A DNA stretch of 64,000 nucleotides from Pseudolabrys sp. (GCA_017849615.1 JAFIGS010000006.1:94558-158557), one strand, 5' to 3'. Shown: positions 46,015 to 55,060, counted from the stretch's first letter. Program-made: numbers and translations. Notes: generated by a model not told the origin, from the sequence alone.

Positions 46015-46905
46015 CTATTCGATCGGCGCCTTGGGCAGTTTGGCGACGCCCGGTTCGACAACGAAAGTCTGGTCGAGCGAGAACCATTCTCCGGTCACGT
46101 CGGCGGCCGGCGCGGGACCGTCATGGGCCACGAAATCGCCGATCAGCGCCCGGGTAACGCCGAACTGCACGTCGGTTTCCAGCTTGTCGTCGTCCTTTAC
46201 GTAGATCTGCGAAATGTGCGTCTTGAAACCTTCCTTGTAGATCAGGAAGTGCAGATGCGCCGGCCGGTAATTGTGGCGGCCGGCATGGCGCAACAGGTCG
46301 CCGACCGGGCCCGTGATCGGAATCGGATAGCCGGCCGGCTTGACGCTGCGGAACGAGAAGCGGCCCTGCGCATCGGTCGTGAACTTGCCGCGCAGGTTCA
46401 TATCGGCCTGGCTGTCGTCCTGCTGCTCGTAGAAGCCTTCCGGTGAGGAATGCCAGACATCGGCCTCGGCGCCGGCGACGGGATTGCCTTGAGCATCCTT
46501 GACCGTGCAGTTGACGAACAGCACCGGCCCCGGCGTCGGCGAGCGCACGATGGAACCGCCGTTCCGGGTCGCGGGCGAGTTCAGCCGCCAGAACGGGCCG
46601 AGAAGATTGGCCGTGGTTTCGGTCTGGCCGTTATTGCCGTTGTTCAGGAGGCACACCAGCGCCGAGAAGCCGAGCGAGCCGCACATCAGTACGACTTCAT
46701 TGTGCGAGGCGTTGGTCAACTGGCCAAGCCTGGCGACGATCGCGGCGCCCTTGTGGAATTCCTCCTCGGTCAGATGCACCTCGCGCGCGAAAGCGTGCAG
46801 GTGCTTGACCAGCGCGGCGACGATTTCGCGCAGCCGCGGATCGTCGATCTTGCTGTAGGCCTCGAGCACGGCGGGCGTGACATCGGCTTGTGACTTGATG
46901 ATCAT
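46015..46905 (-). CDS. Intradiol ring-cleavage dioxygenase
   Basis: 296-residue non-haem Fe(III) dioxygenase of the catechol / hydroxyquinol 1,2-dioxygenase type, with an all-helical amino dimerisation domain (YSKIDDPRLREIVAALVKHLHAF...EVVLMCGSLGFSALV). Iron ligands appear as Tyr in SSPEGFYEQQD, Tyr and His in NYRPAHLHFLIY and His in FKTHISQIYV. Hydroxyquinol dioxygenases share the LLGPFW element (ANLLGPFWRLNSPA), so hydroxyquinol is my best guess. It separates uvrC from pgsA. Confidence 0.88.
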   Translation of the reverse strand: MIIKSQADVTPAVLEAYSKIDDPRLREIVAALVKHLHAFAREVHLTEEEFHKGAAIVARLGQLTNASHNEVVLMCGSLGFSALVCLLNNGNNGQTETTANLLGPFWRLNSPATRNGGSIVRSPTPGPVLFVNCTVKDAQGNPVAGAEADVWHSSPEGFYEQQDDSQADMNLRGKFTTDAQGRFSFRSVKPAGYPIPITGPVGDLLRHAGRHNYRPAHLHFLIYKEGFKTHISQIYVKDDDKLETDVQFGVTRALIGDFVAHDGPAPAADVTGEWFSLDQTFVVEPGVAKLPKAPIE

Positions 46906-46942
46906 CCTGTTCGCTTCCTGCCCGTCTTGTTTTTGTCAGCCG

Positions 46943-49072
46943 CTACTTCGCCGGCGCCTTGTCGTGAAAGAACGCATAGATTTTCCGCGCCATCTCCGCG
47001 TTGATCCCCGGCACGTGCTGCAGATCGGCGACACTGGCGCGCTCGATGGCCTTCAGGGTGCCGAAGTGGCGCAGCAACGCGCTCTTGCGCGTCGGCCCGA
47101 TGCCCTCGATCTCCTGTAGGCCGGCTTCGCGAATATCCTTCTTGCGCCTCGTGCGGTGCGAGCCGATGGCGAAGCGGTGCGCTTCGTCGCGCAGCCGCTC
47201 GACGAAATAGAGCACCGGGTCGCGCGGCGGCAGTTTGAAGGGCGTCTTGCCCGGCATGAAGAAGGTTTCGCGCCCGGCCTCGCGGTCGCGGCCCTTGGCG
47301 ATAGAGACCAGCGGCACGTCGGTGACGCCCAACTCCGCCAAAATCTCCTGCGCCGCGTTCAACTGCCCCTGGCCGCCGTCAATCAGCAGCAGGTCGGGCC
47401 AAGGGGAGTCGATTTGTTCGTCGCGATCGGCCGAATTCTCGTCCCCTCCCCCCCTGAGGGGGAGGGTTAGGGAGGGGGCTATCTGAGAGTGAGGCTGATC
47501 GCTATCACCCCCCTCCCGCCCGCCTTCGGCGGGCGACCTCCGCCCCAAGGGGGGAGGTGCAGAAAGAGAAGAAGCAGCCCTCGGGCTTTCCTCCAGCAGC
47601 CGCTTGAAGCGGCGCTGCAGCACCTCACGCATCATGCCGAAGTCGTCGCCCGGCGTGATGTCGGCCGAGCGGATGTTGAACTTGCGATACTGGTTCTTGC
47701 GGAAGCCTTCCGGTCCCGCGACGATCATGCCGCCCACCGCATTGGTGCCGGCGATGTGGCTGTTGTCGTAAACCTCAATGCGGCGCGGCGGCTTAGGCAG
47801 GCCGAACGCCTCGGCCAGCGCATTGAACAACCGCTGCTGCGACGCGGTCTCGGCGAGCTTGCGGCCAAGCGCCTCGCGGGCATTGGCCAGCGCATGCATG
47901 ACGAGCTCCTTGCGCTCGCCGCGCTGCGGCACCGCCACCTCGATCTTGCGCTCGCTCTTGGCCGACAGCGCCTCGGCGAGGAGCGCGCGCTCCTCGAATT
48001 CGTCGGAGGCAATGACGAGGCGCGGCGGCGGCTTGTCGTCATAAAACTGCGCGAGGAACGCACTGAGCACTTCGCCCGGCCCCAGCGCGCGATCCGCCTT
48101 CGGGAAGTAGGCGCGGTTGCCCCAGTTCTGCCCGGTGCGGAAGAAGAACACCTCGACGCAGGTGTAGCCGCCTTCCTGATGCACGGCGAAGACGTCCGCT
48201 TCCTCGATGGTGCGCGGATTGATGCCCTGCGTCGTCGTGATCGCCGACAGCGCGGCAAGACGATCGCGATAGATCGCGGCGCGCTCGAAATCGAGGGCTT
48301 GCGAGGCCTGATCCATTTCGTCCGCAAGTTGCTTGTGCACATTGCGGCTCTTGCCGTCGAGAAAGGCATTGGCCTCGCGCACCAGCTCCTGATAGCCGGC
48401 GAAGTCGATCTCCTGCGTGCAGGGGCCCGAGCAGCGCTTGATCTGGTACAGCAGACACGGCCGCGACCGTGACTCGAAGAACGAATCCGAGCAGTTGCGC
48501 AAAAGGAAGGCGCGCTGCAGCGCGTTGATGGTGCGGTTGACCGCGCCGGCATTGGCGAACGGCCCGTAATAGCGTCCCGGCCGGGTGCGCGCGCCGCGAT
48601 GCTTGAGGATCTGCGGCGCCCAGTGATCCGACGTGATCAGAATGTAGGGAAACGACTTGTCGTCGCGCAGCAGCACGTTGAAGCGCGGCCGCAGACGCTT
48701 GATCAGGTTGGCTTCGAGCAGCAGCGCCTCGGTCTCGGTCGCGGTCGAGACGAACTCCATCGACACCGTCGCCGAGATCATCCGCGCGATACGCGCGTCA
48801 TAGGCGACCGGCCGCGTGTAATTGGCGACGCGCTTCTTGATGCTCTTGGCCTTGCCGACATAGAGCACGTCGCCTTTGGCGTCGATCATGCGGTAGACGC
48901 CCGGCCCGGCCGGCGCATGCTTGACGGCGCGTACGATCGCGGCGCGGCCATGCGCGAGCGTGCCGGGATCCGCATCGGTTTCGGAAAGATCGAGTTCCGG
49001 CAGGGTCGGCGCGTCGTCAGGTTCGTCGCGCAGTTCGCTGGCCGGATCGATGTCCTTTTTGGCGCCGTTCAT
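46943..49072 (-). CDS. uvrC: Excinuclease ABC subunit C UvrC
   Basis: 709-residue endonuclease that makes both incisions in nucleotide excision repair. GIY-YIG amino domain: [33 protein letters not shown]; UvrB-binding UVR segment [47 protein letters not shown]; RNase H-like nuclease [19 protein letters not shown] with [18 protein letters not shown]; and two C-terminal helix-hairpin-helix motifs. It is longer than usual because of an in-frame insertion of about 40 codons (47442-47562) made of a palindromic repeat. ATG 49072 is the start. Confidence 0.95.
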   Translation of the reverse strand: MNGAKKDIDPASELRDEPDDAPTLPELDLSETDADPGTLAHGRAAIVRAVKHAPAGPGVYRMIDAKGDVLYVGKAKSIKKRVANYTRPVAYDARIARMISATVSMEFVSTATETEALLLEANLIKRLRPRFNVLLRDDKSFPYILITSDHWAPQILKHRGARTRPGRYYGPFANAGAVNRTINALQRAFLLRNCSDSFFESRSRPCLLYQIKRCSGPCTQEIDFAGYQELVREANAFLDGKSRNVHKQLADEMDQASQALDFERAAIYRDRLAALSAITTTQGINPRTIEEADVFAVHQEGGYTCVEVFFFRTGQNWGNRAYFPKADRALGPGEVLSAFLAQFYDDKPPPRLVIASDEFEERALLAEALSAKSERKIEVAVPQRGERKELVMHALANAREALGRKLAETASQQRLFNALAEAFGLPKPPRRIEVYDNSHIAGTNAVGGMIVAGPEGFRKNQYRKFNIRSADITPGDDFGMMREVLQRRFKRLLEESPRAASSLSAPPPLGRRSPAEGGREGGDSDQPHSQIAPSLTLPLRGGGDENSADRDEQIDSPWPDLLLIDGGQGQLNAAQEILAELGVTDVPLVSIAKGRDREAGRETFFMPGKTPFKLPPRDPVLYFVERLRDEAHRFAIGSHRTRRKKDIREAGLQEIEGIGPTRKSALLRHFGTLKAIERASVADLQHVPGINAEMARKIYAFFHDKAPAK
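47442..47562. repeat. Palindromic repeat inserted in frame inside uvrC
   Basis: A 121-bp segment with CCCCTCCCCCCCTGAGGGGG at one end and CCGCCCCAAGGGGGGAGG at the other, plus an inner GCCCGCC-TTC-GGCGGGC hairpin. It encodes low-complexity residues ([21 protein letters not shown] then [18 protein letters not shown]) without disturbing the frame, in the linker just before the DLLLIDGG motif of UvrC. Composition and hairpins match the CCTCTCCC-type intergenic repeats at 15350. Confidence 0.7.
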
Positions 49073-49120
49073 GGGACGAATATAAGCGCGCGGCCCGTCT
49101 TGGCTACTCGGGCGAGGACG

Positions 49121-49885
49121 CTACTCAACAATGTCGGTATCCGGGGTGCGCCAGGCCAGGTGCTGGCCGCCATCCACCGCAATCGTCATCCCGGTGACGC
49201 TGCGCGCCCCGGCAAGATAGACCACGGCGGCGGCGATATCCTGCGGCGACGGGCCCTTGCCCAGCGGCACCAGGGCCGCCTGCTCGGCGAACTGGTCGCC
49301 GTTCTGCCGCGGACTGGGCAAGGTCGGCCCCGGCGCCACCGCATTGACCCGCAGCGGCGCCAAGCCCTGCGCAAGCATGGTCGTCGCATCATGCAGCGCC
49401 GACTTGCTCAGGGCGTAGGAGAAGAATTTCGGCGTCGGCCGCAACACGCGCTGATCGACGATGTTGACGATCGACGATGCCGCGTCGCGCGGCGCCTGGG
49501 CGGCAAAAGCCTGCGCCAGAAACAGCGGGGCGGCGAGATTGACCGCCATCGCGCGATCGAAACCGGCGCGCGTCATGGACGAAACCTCGTCCTCGTCGAA
49601 CAGACTGGCGTTGTTCACGAGCAGTGTCAGCCGGCCGAACGTGGCCGCCGCCGGAACGATATCGGCCACGGCGCCGGCATCGGCGAGATCGCCGCCAACA
49701 ATCGCGGCCCGGCCGCCGTCGCGCTTAATCTCGGCGGCGAGAGCCTCGGCTTCATCGCGCGAATGACGAACGTGCAGGACGACGCCGTAGCCCTCGCGCG
49801 ACAACGCCTGCGCTATGGCGCGGCCAATACGGCGGGCGGCCCCGGTAATCAACGCGGTTGGAGATGTTTGCGTGTGCGTGCTCAT
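49121..49885 (-). CDS. Short-chain dehydrogenase/reductase (pteridine reductase-like)
   Basis: 254 residues. The cofactor loop ALITGAARRIGRAIAQALSREGYGVVLHVRHSRDEAE has the TGAAxRIGR form of pteridine-reductase-like SDRs that prefer NADPH. LLVNNASLFDED, the catalytic FSYALSKSALHDATTMLAQGL (Y-x3-K) and VNAVAPGPTLPS follow. Substrate unknown. ATG 49885 is favoured over the GTG at 49891. It lies 48 bases upstream of uvrC on the same strand. Confidence 0.88.
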   Translation of the reverse strand: MSTHTQTSPTALITGAARRIGRAIAQALSREGYGVVLHVRHSRDEAEALAAEIKRDGGRAAIVGGDLADAGAVADIVPAAATFGRLTLLVNNASLFDEDEVSSMTRAGFDRAMAVNLAAPLFLAQAFAAQAPRDAASSIVNIVDQRVLRPTPKFFSYALSKSALHDATTMLAQGLAPLRVNAVAPGPTLPSPRQNGDQFAEQAALVPLGKGPSPQDIAAAVVYLAGARSVTGMTIAVDGGQHLAWRTPDTDIVE

Positions 49886-50119
49886 CGTCACTCAACTGAA
49901 CGCGATTTGAAAAAACCGCAAGTCACTATGGTAAACGCCGCGGAAAGCATAAAGCGCAACCGTTCTTTAGGGATAACGGGGTGTCAGGGTTAGCGGGTAA
50001 TAACCGCTTAACCGACAAAGCGCGATAACTCGTCCACGAAATATTGTCCAAGTTTGGCAACCAAGCGCCAGCAGTGAAGCCGTTCCGCGTCTGCGGCGCG
50101 TGCGTGAGTGGAGAGTAAG

Positions 50120-50737
50120 ATGAAAAAGCAAATTCTGGCGATGACCGCGCTGGCGGCCGCAACCTTGGCCACCGCTGCATCGGCCGCCGATCTGCCGCGC
50201 AACAACTACTATTCGCAGCCCGCCCCGGGCTCCTATTACAACTGGGCGGGTTGGTACGCCGGCGCGATCGTCGGCTACGAGTGGGGCAAGGTCCCGGGCA
50301 CCAGCACCAAGCCCAGCGGCATCCTCGGCGGTCTGACCGGCGGCTACAACTGGCAGAGCGGCCAGTTCGTGCTCGGCGGCGAAACCGACCTGCAGATCTC
50401 GGGCGCCGACGACACCTTCGCGCCGTACAAGTTCTCGAACCCCTGGTTCGGCACCCTGCGTGGTCGCGCCGGCATGGCCTGGAACAACGTGCTCGTCTAC
50501 ATCACCGGTGGTATCGCCTATGGCGGCCTCAAGGGCGAAAGCGGCGCCCTCTCGGAAACCAAGACCCATATCGGCTGGACTCTCGGCACCGGCGTCGAGT
50601 TCGGCCTCGCCCAGCAGTGGTCCGCCAAGATCGAATATCTCTACGCCGACCTCAGCAACCGCACCTACTCGATCACGGGCGTCGGCAACGGCCTCGAGAC
50701 CAACATGATCCGCGTCGGCGTGAACTACCGCTTCTAG
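50120..50737 (+). CDS. Outer-membrane beta-barrel protein, first of three
   Basis: 205 residues; signal peptide MKKQILAMTALAAATLATAASA. Barrel strands include NWAGWYAGAIVGYEWG, GILGGLTGGYNWQSGQFVLGGETDLQISG, LRGRAGMAWNNVLVYITGGIAYGG and GWTLGTGVEFGLAQQWSAKIEYLYADL, ending MIRVGVNYRF with the terminal phenylalanine recognised by the BAM complex. Omp25/31 family. GGAGAG lies before the ATG, and a strong terminator follows at 50778. Confidence 0.9.
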   Translation: MKKQILAMTALAAATLATAASAADLPRNNYYSQPAPGSYYNWAGWYAGAIVGYEWGKVPGTSTKPSGILGGLTGGYNWQSGQFVLGGETDLQISGADDTFAPYKFSNPWFGTLRGRAGMAWNNVLVYITGGIAYGGLKGESGALSETKTHIGWTLGTGVEFGLAQQWSAKIEYLYADLSNRTYSITGVGNGLETNMIRVGVNYRF

Positions 50738-51071
50738 CCCATGCCCCCCGTGCGGCCGCTTCCGGGGCCGCACAGACAAAGCCCCGGATTGTAAAATCCG
50801 GGGCTTTGTGCTGTCGTAATAGTAGTCAGTCAGAGGACTGTAGTATATTATTAGAAAATATAGTATAGTTAAGCGTTGCTAAAATAAAAAAGGTGACACA
50901 TCGTCGTCAAAAATACGGCAAAATGACGAATTTTTGCTGTCTTAGCTGTGATCGTGTCCATTTCAACTTCGATTCAAGTGTTGCATATTTACACTAGACG
51001 AAGTTTCGAAAACGAATACTGTTTGCCTCAGATTTTGAGGGCGTTCAGCCCGTTTTCGGAGAGTTGAGACA
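50738..51071. other. AT-rich intergenic leader between two outer-membrane protein genes
   Basis: After the terminator at 50778-50807, about 230 bases (50815-51045) are strikingly AT-rich compared with flanking genes, with runs such as TAGTATATTATTAGAAAATA. No coding frame is evident. It presumably holds the promoter and a 5' leader for the gene at 51072, possibly strongly expressed or regulated by a nucleoid protein or sRNA. No individual -35/-10 stands out enough to name. Confidence 0.5.
50778..50810 (+). terminator. Terminator after the first beta-barrel gene
   Basis: AAAGCCCCGGATT (50778-50790) and AATCCGGGGCTTT (50795-50807) form a perfect 13-bp stem with loop GTAA, 40 bases after the stop codon. 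Confidence 0.85.
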
Positions 51072-51740
51072 ATGAAGCGTATCGTTATCGCCGCCGCTCT
51101 CGCGGTCGTTTCCATCAGCGTTGCCAACGCCGCCGACCTCGGCCGCCGTCCGGCCGCAATGCCGACCAAGGCGCCGGCCTATGTCACCCCGCTGTACAAT
51201 TGGACCGGTCTGTATGCCGGTCTCAACGGCGGCGGCGCCTGGGGCAATTCCTCGGTCTCCGGCCCGCTCTCGACCGGCGGCAACTTCCGCAACTCGGGCG
51301 GCTTCATCGGCGGCACGCTCGGCTACAACCATCAGATCAACCAGGCTGTGCTCGGTCTCGAAACCGACCTCGACTGGTCGAACATCAAGGGCTCGTCCGC
51401 CTGCGCCGTCGGCGTTTCCTGCGAAGTGAAGAACACCTGGCTCGGCACCCTGCGCGGCCGCGTCGGCTACGCCATGGGCGCCTCGGGCACCATTCTCCCG
51501 TACTTCACGGGCGGTCTGGCCTACGGCGGCGTAAAGACCTCGGCGGACGGCTTGGGCTCGACCAGCTCGACCAAGGCCGGCTGGACCCTGGGCGGCGGCG
51601 TCGAAGCCGCGATCTCCGGTCCGTGGACGGCCAAGATCGAATATCTCTACGTCGATCTCCAGAACACCGGTGCGCCGGCTGGATCGACCAGCCGCTTCCG
51701 CACCAACGAAGTGCGCGGCGGCATCAACTACCGCTTCTAA
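51072..51740 (+). CDS. Outer-membrane beta-barrel protein, second of three
   Basis: 222 residues with signal peptide MKRIVIAAALAVVSISVANAA. The mature protein opens DLGRRPAAMPTKAPAYVTPLYNWTGLYAGLNGGGAWG and contains GGFIGGTLGYNHQINQAVLGLETDLDWSN, LRGRVGYAMGASGTILPYFTGGLAYGG and GWTLGGGVEAAISGPWTAKIEYLYVDL, with terminal NYRF. Two cysteines (SACAVGVSCEV) may pair in an external loop. It has an AT-rich upstream leader and its own terminator. It is closely paralogous to the gene at 51954. Confidence 0.92.
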   Translation: MKRIVIAAALAVVSISVANAADLGRRPAAMPTKAPAYVTPLYNWTGLYAGLNGGGAWGNSSVSGPLSTGGNFRNSGGFIGGTLGYNHQINQAVLGLETDLDWSNIKGSSACAVGVSCEVKNTWLGTLRGRVGYAMGASGTILPYFTGGLAYGGVKTSADGLGSTSSTKAGWTLGGGVEAAISGPWTAKIEYLYVDLQNTGAPAGSTSRFRTNEVRGGINYRF

Positions 51741-51761
51741 GCGTCAAACAAGAAACGTCGG

Positions 51762-51793
51762 AAAACCCCGGACATTTGTCCGGGGTTTTTTTG
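51762..51793 (+). terminator. Terminator after the second beta-barrel gene
   Basis: AAACCCCGGA-type left arm and TCCGGGGTTT right arm around a short ATTTG-type loop, followed by a run of T (TTTTTTTG). It sits 22 bases after the stop codon. Confidence 0.85.
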
Positions 51794-51953
51794 TTGCCTG
51801 CGTGCAACACGCACCGTCGCTCAACATTACAAATGCAACTCGCCGCTGCGGAATGTGGAACGCTCGTTTGGATCGCGCGTTTTCTCGCCATCGGGGGACG
51901 GCGCGCTTGCGTCCGTCCGAATGAGTTCCATTCGAAGCGCGATGAGGTGCGTC

Positions 51954-52559
51954 ATGAAAAAGATTCTTCTCGCTACCGCGGGTCTTCTGTCGCTCGGCGT
52001 GATGTCGGCGCAGGCCGCCGACATGCAGCGTCGTATGCCGGTGAAGGCCCCGGAATACGTCGCTCCGGCGCCGGCTCTTTATAACTGGACCGGCCCGTAT
52101 GTCGGTCTGTCGGGCGGCGGTTCGTTCGGCTCGGGTTCCGATTCCGGCATCGTCGGCGGCACGCTCGGCTACAACATGCAGACCGGCCCGTGGGTGTTCG
52201 GTCTCGAAGGCGACATGAACTGGCTCAGCCACAGCAGCGCCGCCGTGCGCAACAACTGGCTCGCCACCGTTCGCGGCCGCGTCGGCTACGCCATGGGCGC
52301 CACCGGTGCGTGGATGCCGTATGTCACGGGCGGCGTCGCTTTCGGCGACGTCAGCAACGCGGTCAGCGGCGTCGGCATGGTCAGCGACAACAAGACCGGC
52401 TGGACCCTCGGCGGCGGCCTTGAGGCCGCGCTCTCCGGCCCGCTCACGGCCAAGGTCGAGTATCTGTACGTCAATCTCGGCAACGGCCCGACTCTCGCTG
52501 GCGTCGGCTCGAACTATCACACCAACATCATTCGCGCCGGCCTGAACTATCGCTTCTAA
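51954..52559 (+). CDS. Outer-membrane beta-barrel protein, third of three
   Basis: 201 residues; ATG 51954 gives signal peptide MKKILLATAGLLSLGVMSAQA. Mature part: ADMQRRMPVKAPEYVAPAPALYNWTGPYVGLSGGGSFG, GGTLGYNMQTGPWVFGLEGDMNWL, VRGRVGYAMGATGAWMPYVTGG and GWTLGGGLEAALSGPLTAKVEYLYVNL, terminal NYRF. Lacks the loop cysteines of its neighbour. It is the last identifiable core-genome gene before the integrated element. Confidence 0.92.
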   Translation: MKKILLATAGLLSLGVMSAQAADMQRRMPVKAPEYVAPAPALYNWTGPYVGLSGGGSFGSGSDSGIVGGTLGYNMQTGPWVFGLEGDMNWLSHSSAAVRNNWLATVRGRVGYAMGATGAWMPYVTGGVAFGDVSNAVSGVGMVSDNKTGWTLGGGLEAALSGPLTAKVEYLYVNLGNGPTLAGVGSNYHTNIIRAGLNYRF

Positions 52560-52588
52560 CCACAAAGACTGGCTGACTGAGCAAACTG

Positions 52589-52620
52589 AAACCCCGGCGC
52601 TTGGCGCCGGGGTTTTTTTA
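52589..52620 (+). terminator. Terminator after the third beta-barrel gene
   Basis: AACCCCGGCGC and GCGCCGGGGTT arms separated by TTG/TT, followed by TTTTTTATTT. It lies 30 bases after the stop codon and marks the last feature before the mobile island. Confidence 0.88.
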
Positions 52621-52796
52621 TTTCACCATGACTCCAGCACCGAAATTCGCTGGACTACGCTACAGCCCGATACAGCAGGTTTATCAATGACTTAAGCGAG
52701 TTCAACATATGCCGGTGCTTTCCGAAACCTGACCTGACTTCCGACCGCCTGACTCCTATCCGGCCCTTGGAATCCAGGTCTTTCCAAGGAGTCATC

Positions 52797-53996
52797 ATGG
52801 CTAAGATCAAACTCACTAAGTCCGCTGTCGATGCGGCGCAACCCCAGGCAGAGGCCGTCGAACTCCGGGACACGCTGGTCCCCGGCTTCCTGTGCAAGAT
52901 TACCCCGGCGGGTCGCAAGGTGTTCATGCTCCAGTACCGGACGAACGCTGGCGAGCGCCGCAAGCCCTCGCTAGGACTGTACGGGGAGCTGACCGTCGAA
53001 CAGGCGCGGTCGCTGGCGCAGGAATGGCTGGCCCAAGTCCGCCGAGGCGGAGATCCCGCCGCAGAGAAGGCGGAGGCGCGCCAGGCACCTACGGTCAAGG
53101 AGCTATGCACGAAGTTCATGGAGGACTACTCCAAGAAGCGCAACAAGCTCAGCACCCAAGCCGGCTATCAGGCTGTCATCAATCGCAACATTATTCCGCT
53201 GCTGGGACGCAAGAAAGTTCAGGACGTGAAGCGTCCTGAAATCGCCGGACTGATGGAAAAGCTTTCGTACAAGCAGACCGAGGCGAACAAGGTATTCAGC
53301 GTCTTGCGCAAGATGTTCAACATGGCCGAGGTATGGGGCTATCGGCCCGACGGTACCAACCCTTGCCGTCACGTCCCGATGTTCCCTGCCGGCAAATCGA
53401 CTCACCTCATCAGCGACGAAGAAATGGGCAACCTGTTCCGACAGCTCGACAAGATCGAGTCGGAGGGGCTGGAGAACTACGTCATCCCTTTGGGAATCCG
53501 CCTGCAGTTCGAGTTCGCCGGCCGCCGCTCGGAAATCATCGCGCTGGAATGGAACTGGGTTGACTTGCAGAACCGGCGCGTCGTCTGGCCTGACAGCAAG
53601 ACAGGCGGCATGTCTAAGCCCATGAGCGAGGAAGCCTATCGGCTACTCTCGACGGCACCCCGGCAGGAGGGTAGCCGCTATGTGCTGCCTTCTCCTAGCC
53701 ACGCTGGCAAGCATCTAACCACGGGCGAGTATTACGGTGGCTGGAGCCGTGCGCTCAAGGCGGCTGGCGCTACGCACGTGGGCACGCACGGCATCCGCCA
53801 CCGTTCGGCGACCGACATTGCCAATTCGGGCATCCCGGTCAAGGTCGGCATGGCGCTAACGGCGCACAAGACCGTCGTCATGTTCATGCGCTACGTCCAC
53901 ACCGAGGATAAGCCGGTGCGAGAGGCGGCCGAACTGGTGGCGAATCGGCGTAAGACGATCACCGGGATGCAGGGAGCCAAGGAGGTGGCCGCATGA
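52797..53996 (+). CDS. Tyrosine recombinase / integrase with DUF4102-type arm domain
   Basis: 399-residue site-specific recombinase of P4/phage type. Amino arm-binding region AKIKLTKSAVDAAQPQAEAVELRDTLVPGFLCKITPAGRKVFMLQYR is the DUF4102-like domain; a SAM-like core-binding domain follows (LCTKFMEDYSKKRNKLSTQAGYQAVINR). Catalytic residues: Arg in FAGRRSEIIALEW (about 240), His-x-x-Arg in GTHGIRHRSATDIANSG (about 332) and Tyr in MFMRYVHTEDK (about 366). No tRNA gene is adjacent, so the attachment site is uncertain; the left junction is probably within 52621-52796. It overlaps the next gene by four bases. Confidence 0.93.
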   Translation: MAKIKLTKSAVDAAQPQAEAVELRDTLVPGFLCKITPAGRKVFMLQYRTNAGERRKPSLGLYGELTVEQARSLAQEWLAQVRRGGDPAAEKAEARQAPTVKELCTKFMEDYSKKRNKLSTQAGYQAVINRNIIPLLGRKKVQDVKRPEIAGLMEKLSYKQTEANKVFSVLRKMFNMAEVWGYRPDGTNPCRHVPMFPAGKSTHLISDEEMGNLFRQLDKIESEGLENYVIPLGIRLQFEFAGRRSEIIALEWNWVDLQNRRVVWPDSKTGGMSKPMSEEAYRLLSTAPRQEGSRYVLPSPSHAGKHLTTGEYYGGWSRALKAAGATHVGTHGIRHRSATDIANSGIPVKVGMALTAHKTVVMFMRYVHTEDKPVREAAELVANRRKTITGMQGAKEVAA

Positions 53997-55060
53997 CCCG
54001 GCGCAAGGCATCCGTCTCAGCGCCAGCAGCGCCGCCCGCGCTGCTGGGCGACATCCGGGCACTGATCGAAGCGTCGCGCCAGCGCGTCGCCTCGGCGGTC
54101 AATGCCGAGCTGACATTGCTGTTCTGGCGCATTGGCCAGCGCATCCATACGGAAGTGCTTGCCGGGCAGCGGGCCGGGTACGGCGACGAAATCCTGCCGA
54201 CCCTGGCGGCGCAGCTTGTCCGCGACTACGGACGTAGCTTCGCGGACAAGAACCTGCGCCGGATGGTGCAGTTCGCCGCCACCTTCTCGGACGAGCCAAT
54301 TGTCGTGACGCTGTCACGACAATTGAGCTGGTCGCATTTCGTGGCGCTGCTGCCGCTAAAAGACCCGCTCCAGCGGGACTACTACGTGCAAATGGCCAGC
54401 GCCGAACGCTGGAGCGTGCGGACGCTACGCGAGCGCATCGACTCGATGCTATACGAGCGCACGGCGCTGTCCAAGAAGCCGGACGAGACGATCACGCAAG
54501 AGCTGGCGGCGATGCGCGATGCGCAGCGCATGTCGCCGGCGCTGGTCATGCGCGACCCGTACATCCTCGACTTCCTGGGCCTGCGCGATACCTGGCAGGA
54601 AGGCGACCTGGAAGCCGCGATCATCCGCGAAATGGAGTCTTTTTTGCTGGAGTTGGGCGCGGGCTTCTCTTTCCTAGCCCGGCAGAAACGCATCCAGATC
54701 GACGACGAGGATTTCCACCTGGACCTGCTGTTCTATAACCGCAAGCTGCGGCGGCTGGTGGCGGTGGAGTTGAAGATCGGCGAGTTCAAGGCAGCATACA
54801 AGGGGCAGATGGAGCTTTATTTGCGTTGGCTCGACAAGCACGAACGCGAACCGGAGGAAGCCTCGCCGCTGGGCATCATTCTTTGTACCGGCAAGAAGTC
54901 AGAGCAGATCGAGTTGCTGGAGCTGGACAAGTCGGGCATCCACGTAGCCGAATACCTGACGACCCTGCCGCCGCGTGCGGTGCTGGGGGAGCGGTTGCAG
55001 CAGGCGACCGAACGGGCGCGGTTGCAGATCGAGCAGCGGCAGCCTGGCGAGAAGTCCTGA
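53993..55060 (+). CDS. DUF1016/YhcG-type PD-(D/E)XK nuclease family protein
   Basis: 355 residues. The amino DUF1016_N region reads IRALIEASRQRVASAVNAELTLLFWRIGQRIHTEVLAGQRAGYGDEIL...LVRDYGRSFADKNLRRMVQFAATF. The carboxy nuclease domain has IQIDDEDFHLDLLFYNRKLRRLVAVELKIGEFKAAYKGQMELYLRWLD, i.e. a D...ExK core. Its ATG sits in the integrase stop (ATGA), so both are translated together: likely a passenger dependent on integrase expression. Relatives accompany restriction-modification and other defence loci; precise role unknown. Confidence 0.9.
   Translation: MTRRKASVSAPAAPPALLGDIRALIEASRQRVASAVNAELTLLFWRIGQRIHTEVLAGQRAGYGDEILPTLAAQLVRDYGRSFADKNLRRMVQFAATFSDEPIVVTLSRQLSWSHFVALLPLKDPLQRDYYVQMASAERWSVRTLRERIDSMLYERTALSKKPDETITQELAAMRDAQRMSPALVMRDPYILDFLGLRDTWQEGDLEAAIIREMESFLLELGAGFSFLARQKRIQIDDEDFHLDLLFYNRKLRRLVAVELKIGEFKAAYKGQMELYLRWLDKHEREPEEASPLGIILCTGKKSEQIELLELDKSGIHVAEYLTTLPPRAVLGERLQQATERARLQIEQRQPGEKS

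Noticed and set aside
42807-46157. A 1116-codon open frame on the plus strand
   Set aside because: It runs antisense through DUF1460, Vgb-like, moaE, moaD and pgsA, all clear minus-strand genes. The translation is Arg/Ala/Gly-rich low complexity.
52621-52796. A tRNA gene as integration target
   Set aside because: No cloverleaf, anticodon arm or T-loop GTTCRA pattern found upstream of the integrase.
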